Positions 46,234 to 58,760 of a stretch of 64,000 nt of DNA are shown here, piece after piece. The notes beneath the pieces were generated by a model. It saw only the letters and a list, made by a program, of their open reading frames with translations. It ran no database searches and was not told the origin of the DNA. Made by a program: the position numbers and the translations under genes. Each line of letters begins with the position of its first letter. Position 1 is the first letter of the stretch. Where the stretch lies: contig JAUEDM010000001.1 of the NCBI GenBank assembly GCA_033439685.1, positions 806,001 to 870,000 on the forward strand, read 5' to 3'. Source of the DNA: Apodospora peruviana (Eukaryota > Ascomycota > Sordariomycetes > Sordariales > Lasiosphaeriaceae).

Positions 46234-48812
46234 CGAACCATCCATCAGAGATGCCAAACCCCTCACCACCTGCCATCCTCATCTTAAGACCCCATCTTAT
46301 ACAGCATCTCGAGACTTAGAGAACAGACATGTCACCCACTCGAAATGTTGTGCAAGAGAACCAGTCAAGTCTTGGCATACTTGACAGGACTCAAACCTGG
46401 CCTCGAACCTGCATCCATCCAGCACATCACTCGAGTGAAGTCAACGTGGTGCGGACGTCGTCTGAATCATTTTGGGGGTTTTGATACCACCCCCATCCTC
46501 CAGCACAACGTTTGACAGGTCTGGCTGCGCAGCCACAGTGACGGTGTGGATTATTATTATTGACCGACCCCCATACTGCATAGAAGGTCTTGCTGGGCAT
46601 ACACCCTTGTGCCGCTCTGCAGGTATTAACAAGGGTACGGGGGGCATGGACTTGGAGAAGTGAGCGCACCACACAGACATCAAGGCGACTGCGACATCAC
46701 CGTCGACAGTCGACGTGTCCTGCGCACTGTCTGGAGGCTGGCTGGCCGGCGGGTCATTGATTCGGACGCGGACACGACAGATGGGGCGCTACTGCAGTCG
46801 CAATCCCAGGTACCGGATGTGCAATGTACGTACTATACAAAAATGTGCGAATGATATACAAACCTCGAGTGGTCCCGACATCCTTGTGCTTCTTCGATCT
46901 TCTCACAGAAGACGTCCGTGAACATTCTGCGGCGCCGGCGTCGTCTGATTGACCTCCTGACCGAGTGCTGCAATGACCTGAAGCCCTTCTCATCGACTGA
47001 AGCTCCTCAACAGACGCAAGCCAGTGTCCGTGTCTGCCTGCTGTCGGCCCCGCAACCCTCCCGAAGTCTGGCGAAGCTTGCGAATTGCAAGCCGGCGGCG
47101 CACTGCCGAGAATTTCCATCTAGCGGAAGCTTGTTGTCGTCTTGATAAATAAAGCAGGCCTACCGGACTGTGATGATTTCATATTGACTTCTCATCTGCA
47201 TCACCTCGAACCGGACTATAGGCGCCGCACAAGGAATTTTGGACTTGACAACTTGTATGTACATTCCTTACCCTCAGCTTCTCCCGCCTTCCCATCAAAG
47301 GACCTATACCCGTACCCGTATATCGTACCCGTTCGGAACCAGGATCTCTCTTTAGATCCAGGTCGGGCCAGGTCCTGTCGCTATTCACTTGCCGGTCCTC
47401 TCCAATATCTCGATATGAATGGTACCGGGAACCCGTGAGGCTGACAGCTGTGGATCGAAACCATCTCGTTCCCTTACATTACCGTGCAGGATTGTTATTT
47501 TTGTCATTTTGACTTTTGGGTTACATATCTAGGCTTTATTAGACGCGTTGCGAACCGATATCTTGTTCACCGGCAATTTTGATGGTCTTGTCTCATCATC
47601 ATCATCCTCACCATCAGCACTCGAGAGAACAAAAAGTTTACAAGACATCTGAAGATTCAGCGAAAGGGACACCTTGCCGGAAGGGGACACAAGACTCACG
47701 CTCTGCTGGGCTGCACCAACTGCAGTATCTTTGCTGTGCTTGTTGGGAAAAGGTGAGATTTTCCTCCCTGCCCGGCTTCGGCTTTGCCTTGTAAGCTAGA
47801 CTGGAGAATGCCATAAGAAATTTTATTTGATGGAAGGGGGTGGCCAAGTTAACGCGGATAAGCAGAGCACGAGCTTGATTCAAGGACGGGAACCTGGAAC
47901 CTCTGCGGCTCGGAAGGTACATGCGAATTAGACCACTCCATTTCCCTTCCAGAACTTTGGTTCGCGACATAACGAATGGGCCACTGATACAATACAGACT
48001 CCTCTCACACAGACCGAGCAGTGATCTGAAAGCTTCTGCTGCCCTACCACTGCCTACCTAGGTACCTACCTAGCGGTAGCCCACGCCGCCTGCCCACACC
48101 ATCCGCCTCCCACTCAAGCCACCGTGGTGGTACGTATCTTTCCAGATTTTCTCCCCAGGTACATTAAGTCCAGCTGGGACCCGGCAACTTGTTTCTCTCT
48201 CTTGAGTCTGGACCAGCACGGGAAGACAACCAAGGATCTTGCCTGCTTCAAAAATTCAAACACGACTGAATTGCACAGTTGAAGAGGTCAAATTTCGTGG
48301 AGCAAGTGGGCCAATCCAAGACTCCATTCTCTCTTGAACCGCACCTCCACTCCCTTGCAACGGTTCACAATTATATTCTTCTCCACACACCCACAAGCCC
48401 ACCGCGGGATCTCCAATACTGAATTCTGGGGCCCTGGCAACTACCTCCAGCTAGCTTGCCTCCCCCCCCCCCCAACGCTGCAACGGGCTATCGGAACAGA
48501 CACTCGGAAATCTACAAAGTCCCAACAATTTTGCAGGCGCAAACCTGAATAACCTCGAATTCTCATCCAGACACAGCTCCAGAGCGTCGCGACCAGCTAT
48601 ATCCAATCGATTCTCCGTGTTGCAATCCGCAAGACAGACCGAGCGCGCCTGTCTGTCCCGGGCTAAATCACCCCTCCATCGTCAACCGTTGAAACAAACT
48701 ACAAGCCGCGAACACAAAACCACGCGCGCGCACCGGCTCCAAGAGGATTCGGGGCGAGCGGACTCGAAAACGGTCGCCGCAACGCGCCGGGAGCTAGAAT
48801 AAAGAAATATAA

Positions 48813-50581
48813 ATGGCACATTCGGAGGACGGAACGTGGCCCAAGATGCATCATCCACCATACCCACCGCCCGGGCAGGGCCATCAGCTCCAGCCCGAAA
48901 TTCACCAGCAGCAGCAGCAGCTACCTCACCAGAATCCATATTCCCAACATGCGATGCATCAATTACCGCCAGTGCCTCCCATGGGCGCACAATACGCAGA
49001 AAACCCGCAGATGGGCGCGTCGCAACCCGCGCCTCCGGGATCTAGTGATGGAACCCAGCAGTCCGGGCCCGGACAGGACCGTGCCCCGCTCACCCCCGAG
49101 CAGAAGAGGCAGCAAGAACAGAACTTGATTCCATACTCGTCGACCGATGGCAATGGGAGACAGTACAGGTATTTACTCCCTTTTTTTTTAAAAAAAAATC
49201 AAAAAAAATCAAAAAATCATGTCCTGTCTGTCCTGCAGCATGCATCATTCGTCTCTTGTGCTGTGGTGGTGCTGTGCTGTGCACGGAAGCTAATCCGAAC
49301 CCCGACAGTCTTGTGGTTGTGCAACAGCCACAACGTGCCCGAATGTGCGGTTTTGGTGACAAGGTATGCTTGAGTTGTATTTAGTACGCCGGCACCGACA
49401 CGGTGGCTCACTGTTGAAAATTATAGGATCGTCGTCCTATCACACCGCCGCCCTGTGTGAAGTTGGTGGTCAGGGACGTCAAGACAGGCAAGGAGATTGA
49501 CTGCAAGTGAGTAGCATCTTCTCTTCACTCTGGGCTCATTGGTACTTTTTCTGATACTTCATCTGTTAGCCACATCGAGCATACCATGTATGTTCTGAAT
49601 GTGGACCTCTGGTCGGAAGATGCCATCAAGGAGGTCAACCTGGTCCGCCATACCACAGCAACCCCTTCCATATCATCCACCACGCCAGCCTCATACGCTG
49701 CTATTGAGCAGTCCACACCCGCATATTCCCACATCCTCCCTTCGAATCGTGATGTCAGCGGTTACCCCCAACCGATGGCCTACCAGTCCCCCCAGTCGGC
49801 GGTAAATCCTTATGCTATGCAGAGCCCCTATTCAGGTATGTGGTCCCTGGTCAACCCACGCAACGCCCTTGCGCTACGGGATTCATGTTGTTTTGCTTTT
49901 TGTGCTCATTTTATCTTGGCAGCGGGTGGTTATGGCTCCCCTAATGGCGCAAGCTACGCACCCCCAAACCAATTCTACCCGGACTTCCGTCCCGAGCTGC
50001 AAGGCATGCCTCAGATGCCTCCACAGACTCCTCCGTACGGAGCCCCTCCGCGTAATGTCTACGATCAGGGATACATGAACCACCCACGTCTGTCCATCAG
50101 CGGCAACCAGCCGCAGGGCATGTTCACGCGAAATCTTATCGGGAGCCTGGCGGCAAGCGCGTTCCGTCTTACCGATACGGATGACAAGATTGGTATCTGG
50201 TTCGTTCTACAGGATCTCAGCGTACGGACAGAGGGCAACTTCCGGTAAGCATTATTTGGGTCTCCCAGTCCCAAACTTTTTCCGAGGAAACTAACGTGGC
50301 GATGACGTGACAGCCTTCGATTCTCTTTTGTCAACGTTGGCGCCCCAGGCGCACTGCCATCAGGCAATTCTAGTTCTGCCGTCAACACGGGCAGGGCGCC
50401 CGTCCTGGCCTCGGTGTTTAGCGATACGTTTCAAGTCTACTCGGCCAAGAAGTTTCCGGGGGTATGCGAATCGACGGCACTTAGCAAATGCTTCGCGACG
50501 CAGGGCATCAAGATCCCGATCCGGAAGGAGGGTGGTAATGCCAAAGGTGGCCGTGACGACGACGATGATGGTGACTATTAG
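48813..50581 (+). CDS. velB: Velvet-family regulator VelB
   Basis: Nuclear velvet protein that partners VeA/VE-1 (and VosA) in light-dependent control of development and secondary metabolism. Six exons: 48813-49168, 49309-49363, 49427-49506, 49570-49835, 49923-50244 and 50314-50581, giving 448 residues in frame. The N-terminus is Pro/Gln/His rich. The velvet domain starts at LVVVQQPQRARMCGFGDKD (exon 2 into exon 3) and continues with RRPITPPPCVKLVV and HIEHTMYVLNVDLWS. A Ser/Pro/Tyr-rich insertion of about 130 residues interrupts it, then the domain resumes at RNLIGSLAASAFRLTD, GIWFVLQDLSVRTEGNFRL and ends with VFSDTFQVYSAKKFPGVCES. This split by a disordered insert is the hallmark of VelB. 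The tail is Asp rich. The 140-nt first intron carries A/T homopolymer runs. Confidence 0.95.
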
Positions 50582-52992
50582 AGACGGTTACCGTCGTCGG
50601 ATTGTACCTTTTGTTTTTGTTTGTGTGTGGTATGGGTGGGTAGGTTAGGAAACAAACATTCTGTTGTATGTATGGTGGCTATAAAGAAATGATAAGACAA
50701 GCGGTCGGCGGGCGGGGCGGCTGGATGGGCGCGGGCTTGGCAGGCGGGCGGGCGGTATAAAGATTTGCTTTCTTGTTGTTGCTCTGGTATTTTTTGTTTG
50801 TTTGTTTTGTTGCGTTCGTGGCTATTAGATAGCGGGTTTTGTGGCCTCTCTGGCTTGCTTAGCGTCACCGCTTGCTTTATTTTCTGTTGGTTTGGCCGGC
50901 TGGCTGTCTTTATACAGTAAAGTATACACACAATATGCATGATTCTGGGTTTTCGTTGTTATGGTGTTTGTTTTCTCGCACTGATATTGGTGATTTGATT
51001 TGCTTTTGATCTGTTTTCTACATTCTTGGGGGCCAGGTGGGTTGGCTACCTAGCTATTTGGCCTGCGAGCAGAAGACGAGTCACAACAGGAGAATCGAAC
51101 TACGAATATGGCGACGGGGCGTATACAAGGAGGGCAAAGACAGGAAAGGAAATCCGGCGTACAAGATCTCAGGTCTCTATTGGGGTGTGTGAGGCATATA
51201 TATGACGAGGAAACGACGAGGACCGAACGGCGGGTAGAAGAAAGGGGCGCGGAAATATGTTAGGACAAGATATTTTTCGGAAAGGGAAACGACAAGGACT
51301 GATGTGCGGCGAAACAAGAGAATACTTAGGTACCAGGGTTCTTCATTTTTTTCCTACTCCGTTTCGGGGGAACGAACGAACGACGACGACGACGACGATA
51401 AACGGCGTATCAGAGTGGAATTGATGTGGTATACGGTTGTACAGGCAGTTCCTTTTTCATATGTTGGCGGGGTGGCGGGTTGGCGTGAGAGACAGACAGG
51501 AGAAAAAGATGACAGAAAAACAAGACAGAAGAAAATGAGAAGATGAGAGGGTTGTATGGGTGTTAGCACGATGTAGGATTTGGAAAGAAGGAGATTTCCT
51601 GTTTACTGTTTTGCTCTACTTGCGGTACCTTGGATGGACCAGGTTGCAATGGATATAGGATAATGAATGGATGAAGGGGAAGGGTCCCACAGATTGCTAT
51701 CATGAGGAAGATACCTAGCTGGGTTGTTGTTAGTATTTGACCTTTTTCTGGCTGGCTGGAGTTAGTTGTTTTGGTAAAGAAGGAAAGCTACCTTACCTAC
51801 TGGTCTGATCACCAAATTCCATAAGCCCAGGGAGGGTCATCTCAGGTCCGCTCTTTCAACAAGAAGCAGGCAGGTCGTATGGCCAAGGTAAACGGTAAGG
51901 CTCTTCTTGCGCAGTCCTCCGCGTGCTCGAGGATCATCAGAGCCTCATGATGTTTGACTCCCATCCGTAACCCTGACATTTAGGAGAGAGAGAAAAACTG
52001 GTAGAACGGGTCTTCACAACCGCTAGGTCTTCCTGTAAAAGGACTTGGCGCGGAGGTGTTCTGTTTTCTTTTCATATTTCTTCTTTTCCCATCTTTCACG
52101 GGCTAGGCCTAAGGCAACTAGTAGGCACGCTGCAGTAGAACCTTATAGAATACTACATCGAAGCCGTAAGACAAGTAATCAACGATCTTCCTTTTCAAGG
52201 GAGGGGATGAGTCTCTGTGTGTTCCTGGTTTGGTTTATGTTGGCTGATAACCGGTTAGGAGGGAGGCTACTCTGATGCCCTATATAACATGGAGTAGACT
52301 GCCGAGAACAAGAAAAATACAAGCATTTTCATTATTGCTGGGGGCCCTTTCTATCTCTGTGCTAATCGATATTCTCGCTGATTTGTTCACTTTTCGATAT
52401 CTTGCCTTGTTGTTTAACCCCTTCTCGTATCTTCCTACTCGTGCGTGTCAGTGCACCCTACTTGATCTCTTGCGCCAAGGTCATTCCGGAGCTCTATTGC
52501 CGCTTTGAAACAAATGGGAGGTTCAGCCTTTGGGATTTCTGCAGGGTGGATTAGTGTTCGTCTGCCTTTGGTGGTGTTCCAGTTGAAGGAAGCAGTAAAG
52601 GATGGAGTATTGTTCAGCCACATATTCCTCATGTTGTCTCGGTAATATACGTTGTAATCAACAGATCAGAGTCTCGTTAGACTCATACCTTAACCATAGT
52701 TTGTTCCTCGACAGGCTTTTTGGAGCAGTTCACTCTTGTCTCAGAAGATCTTAAAACCCGGATTGATATAGGGTCGGTAAACTGAGAGGAGGGGAGAGAA
52801 GTCTTTTGTAATGCGCCCAAGGGAGACTAATCTAGATATGATTCTGGTAGGGTTCATATTATGTGGTCAGAACCTCTTAAGTGTACATGCCTTGTGTGAA
52901 GTAGCTAGGGGTATTACATTACCTACTCAAATATTGGTGAAGCATACTGTCTGTCAGAATGGGATCAAAATCCATGAGCTACTTGTTTAATA

Positions 52993-53020
52993 GGTACCTA
53001 CCTACCTACCTACTAGGTAG
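52993..53020. repeat. (ACCT)n run with inverted AGGT flank
   Basis: TAGGTACCTACCTACCTACC continues to CTACTAGGTAGG, so ACCT units are followed by an inverted copy and could form a small hairpin. The same motif recurs in other intergenic stretches of the window. Confidence 0.75.
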
Positions 53021-53599
53021 GCAGATCACCCCACATGATTTGTTTGTTTATACCTAAGCGTGGTCTTGATAATCTCAGGCTGTTTCAGTCAACATAGAAA
53101 CACCTCCTTACTTGGGTAACTAGCTTCATCCATACCACTGCAGCCAGCTACAAGGAAACTCAGTGGCCTCTTCCGGATATTCTTCCAGCGATTTGGACCA
53201 TGGAAAAAGCACGTGTCATGTGTCTGTTGTACGTGTGCGCATTGCAGTTTACAGTAATGACCGGCAGAAACCAAGCCCACGTCACTGACGTGAGCTTGAA
53301 GGCGTCCAGCATATAACCAGTCCAAGCAATGAGCTGGGCAGCTTGATGTATTGTAGCCTTTTGTGGAAAACGGTAGGGTCTTGTAGTCAACTGGTTCAAG
53401 GCAGCGCCGTCCGTGACAGCGTCGCTGAGTCGATTACTGGGTACTCTTACAAATATTCGAGTACTAACCAAGAAGAGGATTCCAACCAACTAACTACACC
53501 GTAAGGAGTAACATAACTCCAGAGTTGCTTTTTGATGAAGGGGAATGAGCAAAATAAAAGGCATATCTTGGCGTTGGTAGAAAAGACAAAAGATAGAAG

Positions 53600-53690
53600 T
53601 CTCCTCGACCGGAATCGAGCCGGTGACCTTTCGATTATGATTTAGACAATTACAGTCGAACGTGATAGCCAACTACACCACAAGGAGGAG
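53600..53690 (-). tRNA. tRNA-Tyr(GTA) with 14-nt intron
   Basis: Minus strand: acceptor CTCCTCC, D-arm GTGG/TCAC, anticodon stem TTCGA/TCGAA, anticodon GTA, T-stem ACCGG/CCGGT, 3' acceptor CGAGGAG, discriminator A at 53600. The anticodon loop closes after removing about 14 nt following position 37, as in nuclear tRNA-Tyr genes. The C1-G72 pair is the eukaryotic Tyr identity pair. Pair 7-66 is C-C. The T-loop starts with C rather than T. Confidence 0.9.
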
Positions 53691-55985
53691 TTTTTGCATT
53701 GCTGTAGTTGTGGGGAATAACCGATCTAGATAAGGTACGTTGTAGTGGAGAAAAGGCGGATTGACCTGACTAACTGCCGCCCCCCTTTTGGCCCCTGAAA
53801 TGCCGTATTTACATCCAGCTTATCCCGAGACACTATCATTCTGCAATTATGATGGATTAGAGTATATACCAGGTTCATCGTCGACTTGGACAGATGTCAC
53901 CAGAGTTCGGTTCGAGCGGTGAGAGACAACATTCGGATAATGTTGATTTCCCTCTTGTTTTAGCCTAGGTACTACACTTCGGACGTTGGCAAGAAATTTG
54001 CGGGAGAGCAGTCAGTGGCGGAATCGAAGTTGTGCACCCGTTGATGTCAGCGATGGAGTCGACAGGTTTTTACATGCCCATACCAAGAGCCCTCAAAACT
54101 TGCTAAGGTACCGCTTGTCTTTCATTTACCCATTTTGGAAAGAAAATACGTCGGGACCTCGTTAGAGATACGAAGAGGTTCGAGATAAGGAATGTGATCT
54201 CAACAGCACCCAAGTTTAATGGTGTCTTCTATCTGCCATTCGAGGGACGAAGAGCCTTGTTTGCTCGGGATGAAACCGGTCGGTCGGTATCTCGGCGGTG
54301 AAGTGACTCCATGGCGGGAGGCCAAGCGCATCAGGGAAGGATGAAGCCGATGATTTATCTTTAAGAACTAAGGTAGTGCTAGTATTTCTTTGCCCCTTTC
54401 GAGATAAAATGATCGGTAGCCTGTCTCGGAGCATCTTGGAGATGGAGCTGGAAGATGGAGTTGACACGCGGGGTGTCCGTAGCCTGGTTACGTCGGAGGC
54501 GCCTGATCCCGGCATCTCGGGCTCGGCGCGGGAATGCTTCGCGTTGAACCGCCAGCTGCAGCTTCCCGTGCTCGCAGAAGTCTCCTCGCAGATGGCAGCT
54601 GAGCATTCCAGAAGGAGTGGCCGTCAAAGCTGAGCTTCGGTTATTTTTTTTATGTTCTTTTAATCACGTGGACTTGTTTGAAGCTCAGCCATCCATCATC
54701 TCAAGCAATAAAGTAAGGTGCTTCTGCTTGTATTCAGAGACTGCGCTTTATAGTTGACGATTGGTACTCAGCTGATGAACCCTGGCTTCAAATATGGCGG
54801 TGTTGAAAACCAGTGGCTCTGTTTTGTGGACAGGGCTTCAGAGTTCAGAGAGATTGATCTAAAAGCCTGAATGAGCTCTTTGGGTGTTTATGAGTTGGAA
54901 AGCACACGTGTACGGATTACAGACGGGAGTGAGGGAGCTTCCGTTGTTTCCTCAGGGAGCTTTGAACGGATGCTCCTGCCAAGTACTGACAGCTCTTCAC
55001 TTTTGCGTTCGGAAGGCGCGCGTCATCTCCAACAATGGAAAGCTCAAGGTCGCCCGACGCCGGAGAGAAAAGTTTCTCTTTTTCCTCGGAGCGGGACGAA
55101 CAAGTTCGTATGCTGGGCGAATCCCACAAAGATCGAGAAGGCTTTCACCGAAATGCCAAGAGAAATGACACCATCCAGCAGCCGATTTTCACATTTGGCA
55201 CCAGATCACCTCCCCGCCAACGGAATCGGTTCTCGTTACGTTGCGATTGAACCCTGAAGGTGCCCTGTCACAATGCGCTAGCCTTTTCCCTACACCAACA
55301 GGTCAGCTACCCGAGCCGCGAACCTCCCGATTGGCCGTGCCTGAACACGTTCCCAGGCTGTGAGGTGAGTGCATGGCAGTGCAACAATGTCGTGCAGGGC
55401 CTGTTTTTAGGGAGCTGTCCCTCCTTTCTTTGCCCCGCGCTTGTCAAGATTTTTCTGGCGGGTGATGTCAGTGCCCAGACACCGGCGCGGCCTGTTGGGC
55501 TTCCAGGTCTCGCTGCTAGAGTAAAAAATTCGTTCGCAGTTCCCCGCCGGCTTTGTGATGGCGCCTCTTTTCTCATGCCCTGACAACCCCGCTAGAAGGT
55601 TCCCGTGTCCCGATACCCAAGGCTATGGCCGTTCCTGGACACCGGCTCATCTTGGGCGCATCTCGTGGTCATGCGGTGGTTCCGAACCAAGGGCACTTGG
55701 ACGGAGACGGTAGGTCGGTAGCCCAGACTTTGTTTTTTTCTTTGTACTTTTATGCTTTCCTTTCTTCATTCTCTCGGCATGTTCCTGGCTGTCTATTTAA
55801 ACCGAGCTGGATTTCCGTCTGAAGCTCCATCTTTCTCTTGTTTCTTCTTTATTAAGCACCATCAGTAGTACTGTGGATCTCACTTGTGACACTACCAAAG
55901 CCTTTACTTGCACAACACCTACAACCAACACGTTGCTCTCTTGAAGGACCACACAACCTCTTTTACCAACCAACAAATATCCAAA

Positions 55986-56452
55986 ATGTCGTCCCACATG
56001 CAATCCTCCGGCCGCGGTGGCGCTGGCAACATTGTCGATAGCTCCAAGTCTCCCAAGATCCAGCCCGAGGACCTCAAGACGCCCATCCTCAAGACCTCGG
56101 TGGTTACCACCGGCCGTGGTGGTACCGGCAACATGGCCAAGAACTCGGATCCCGCTGAGACCCGGTTGCGCCAGGATGTTGAGCCGTAAGTTGCAACCAG
56201 CTACTGATCGTCGAGCATGACTATCACGGGACTCGTACTGACTCGCCACACAGGGTTATCCGCCGGGACAGCCAAGGCGCGAGCCACGTCGGCCGTGGAG
56301 GCAACGGAAACGTCTTCAACCCCAAGGACACCGAAGCCGCGAAGCGGGCGCATGAGAAGGGCGATTCTGCCGTCGATGATGCGCCCAGGAAGTCGTCGGA
56401 CGAGCCCGGCTGGGCTGAGAAGAGCAAGAACTTCCTCTTTGGCAAGAAATAG
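55986..56452 (+). CDS. DUF3602 small GRGG-repeat protein
   Basis: Two exons, 55986-56185 and 56254-56452, give 132 residues in frame. Three copies of a GRGGxGNx motif (GRGGAGNI, GRGGTGNM, GRGGNGNV) define the fungal DUF3602 family. The remainder is hydrophilic and probably disordered, ending in a basic FLFGKK. No signal peptide or membrane helix. Function is unknown. A long CT-rich leader precedes the start codon, as is common in highly expressed fungal genes. Confidence 0.88.
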
Positions 56453-57200
56453 AAAAGCACCGCGACGACTTTGAGCGATCATTTTCCTTTTGTCTTATAC
56501 CATCCGTTCGACAGCATTAGCGGCATTCCTCGGATTGGATGTCTGCTCGGTTCGCATTTCTTTTTGGTCATACCCGGGTCTGGCGTTGGAAGGCGAGATT
56601 ACTTTGACGATATGATTTATGATCCCAGGAGGAGGGAACGAGCGTAATTGGCTACCGAGCTGATGCTCGAGGCTGTGAAGTCATTATTTATTAGGGAAAG
56701 CAGGGGACAAAAGTTGGAATTTAGGTTATTCGGTCTTGGTAGCTATATCAACAAATCAAATAGAGCAATGGGGGCTGCTGCATGGTCATTCTCTCAGCAG
56801 CCCCTCTTTTTCTACGACTCAAGCTTCATATCTCTGCTCAGACTCCTGATACCTGTGAACCTGCATCCGACCTGCATGATACATTCCGCAGAACACGACA
56901 CCGATAGGTGCCTCGGGGATATGACTCTTCGATCTGTAATATCTAGTTACGTCTACAATCACGATAAACCCGACGTCTGTAACCACCCTCACACCGCCTC
57001 GCCGTACCTTGGCCCAAATAGGGAGGTGACTTATTCAGAGCTGCTAACGGCCTCTCGCATCACATATCAATTTGACTTATTGCCCGGCTGCCAAACAAGC
57101 TTATTTCGATAGTGAACCTTCGACTCATCCACCTACGGTTTAACTGGCTTTCTTTATTTGAATTATATTTCCCGAATGTCATTCAATACATACCGCAAGA
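56453..57200. other. Intergenic
   Basis: 750 bp between the DUF3602 and acetyltransferase genes, same strand. A frame at 56648-57112 is open for 154 codons but has no recognisable domain, and I read it as chance. Presumed 3' UTR plus promoter. Confidence 0.6.
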
Positions 57201-58552
57201 ATGGCGTCGTCATCACCAACCACGACCAGAGATAGTAAGAAAATAATCATCCACGACTTCGGACAGACACCGACCAAGTCACTTCTGACGGACCTTGAGG
57301 GTCATTTGCCTTTTTCCCTGCCCGTTCTTCGAAGGATCCAGTTTGCGCTGAATTTTCCGGGAGGATGTACGGCTAATACGCATATTCTGCACGCGTGTTA
57401 CGATGATGAACGGGGGCATTTTGTGGCGGCATATGTGGATGTCTCGAGGTTTCCTGAGACGCAGTGCTGGTTCTATTGTACCCTTGAAGATTTGGACTAT
57501 CAAATTGGTGTAGAGGAGGAGGGGTGCGATGAGTTCATTTTGGCTGTGCTGAAGACTATCAAATCATTTGATTTTACGGGGGGGGAGAAGCAGGAGAAGG
57601 CGGTTGACGAAAAGAATGAAGAGAAAAGGGGGCAGGTGGATGAAGGTAAACGGATTCAGGACGCGTGGCAGAGAGGAGAAGAGTGTGTGCTGATTGGGTC
57701 GTTGCATGAGGCTGTCAGACAGAGAATGTTGAGGAAGGGGATAAAGATGAGCAAGACGCTGAATGTGGAGGACGAGTTGGAGTGGGAGTTTTGTGGCAAG
57801 TGGTTGTTTCGGGAGGAGGACTTGTCCAAGGTTTCTTCTTCCGATGGTGTTATTGTAGGGAGAAATGGTATGACGATGAGATGGGACAAGGTCAGGAGGG
57901 AAGATGTGGCGTTGATTCTGTCGAGGACATCGATTAAGAGGCAGGAGTAAGTTTTTTCTGTCATATTTTCTGTGACTAAGGACGGTCAACTGACTTTCTT
58001 CTTCTGTCCACAGAGCCACGCTGCTTCTCCTTCCCAGCACAGTTATTCGCCTGGAAGACGGGACGCCCGTTGCCTGGGGGTTCATGGGTGAGTTTGCTTG
58101 AAGTTGATATACCGCCACAAGTGAATTAACCAGCTTTTTTGAATGCGCCAAAAGGTCTCGACGGAACGCTCATGACCCTCCACGTTGAGGTAAGTAGTTT
58201 CCCAGACTTCTAGAACGCACATTTACTTACCGTTCTCAAAAAGGAACCGTACCGTGGCCAAGGGCTCGCCAAAGCCGTAGCAAGCAAGCTGATGCGCGAC
58301 CACATCAAGGACTACGGCGACGACGGCTGGGGGGTGGCCGACGTCTTCGTCTCCAACTACCAGAGCCAAGGCGTTTGCAAGAGCATTGGGGGCAAGCTTT
58401 GTTGGACACTTTCTTGGTAAGTTCCCTTCCACACTGATTAATACGCCTATACAAGATTTAGTCGTGGTTTATCAAGACCACTGATGAAGAGAGCTGACCA
58501 AAACATGTTCGTTAATAGGGCGATTGTGGATCTTTCGAGTCTTGCTGATTAA
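57201..58552 (+). CDS. GNAT-fold (FR47-like) N-acyltransferase family protein
   Basis: Five exons: 57201-57946, 58014-58087, 58155-58189, 58244-58416 and 58519-58552, total 353 residues in frame. Residues about 1-250 are a poorly conserved N-terminal half with GGCTANTHILHACYDDE and a Lys/Glu-rich low-complexity run (residues 130-155). The C-terminal half shows the GNAT core: strand TPVAWGFMGLDGTLMTLHVE, then the acetyl-CoA loop YRGQGLAKAVASKLM (Q/R-x-x-G-x-G/A pattern), and a late strand VFVSNYQSQGVCKSIGGK. This resembles glycine-N-acyltransferase-like/FR47 proteins of fungi. Substrate unknown. Convergent with HEM12. Confidence 0.82.
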
Positions 58553-58760
58553 AGCAGACCCCAGAATTGCCGTATAGATGCGTTATACGTAGTACAGTGA
58601 TGGACTTCCAGTCAAAAGTTGCTGCTGCTGCTGATTCTGTTTGCTATGTGAACATGTCCTATTACCCTGAACCAGACTTTTGGTATATATATCTCTCTTT
58701 ATGTCTATTTTCAGTTACTCTTTGTACAACCAGAGCTCCGCGCCAGTTTTCAACGCAAGA

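Larger units (their letters stand above)
37194..48812. other. 11.6-kb gene desert between TERT and velB
   Basis: No coding exon I can defend on either strand. Frames over 100 codons occur (for example near 42505-42927, 43303-43875 and 44892-45317) but they overlap one another, are Arg/Ser/Cys rich, have no domain, and do not continue through plausible splice sites. The stretch is not strongly AT-biased, so it does not look like heavily mutated transposon DNA. It contains several microsatellites, CT-rich promoter-like tracts (39960-40240, 48300-48560) and scattered CCTACCT motifs. The last kilobase is probably the velB leader. Long non-coding transcripts are possible but unproven. Confidence 0.6.
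50582..55985. other. 5.4-kb gene-poor stretch with one tRNA
   Basis: Between the velB stop and the DUF3602 start. Apart from tRNA-Tyr I see only short frames with no domain or splice continuity. It contains G-rich GGCGGGCGG sequence at 50705-50755, a GAC run near 51380-51397 and an ACCT run at 52993-53017. A CT-rich leader precedes the DUF3602 gene (55730-55985). Confidence 0.6.

Noticed and set aside
46029..46319. 96-codon plus-strand frame with Cys/Arg/Ser runs
   Set aside because: The runs come from the GCTGCC repeat at 46202-46233.
56648..57112. 154-codon plus-strand frame between the DUF3602 and acetyltransferase genes
   Set aside because: No domain, poor codon pattern, and it occupies the expected 3' UTR and promoter.
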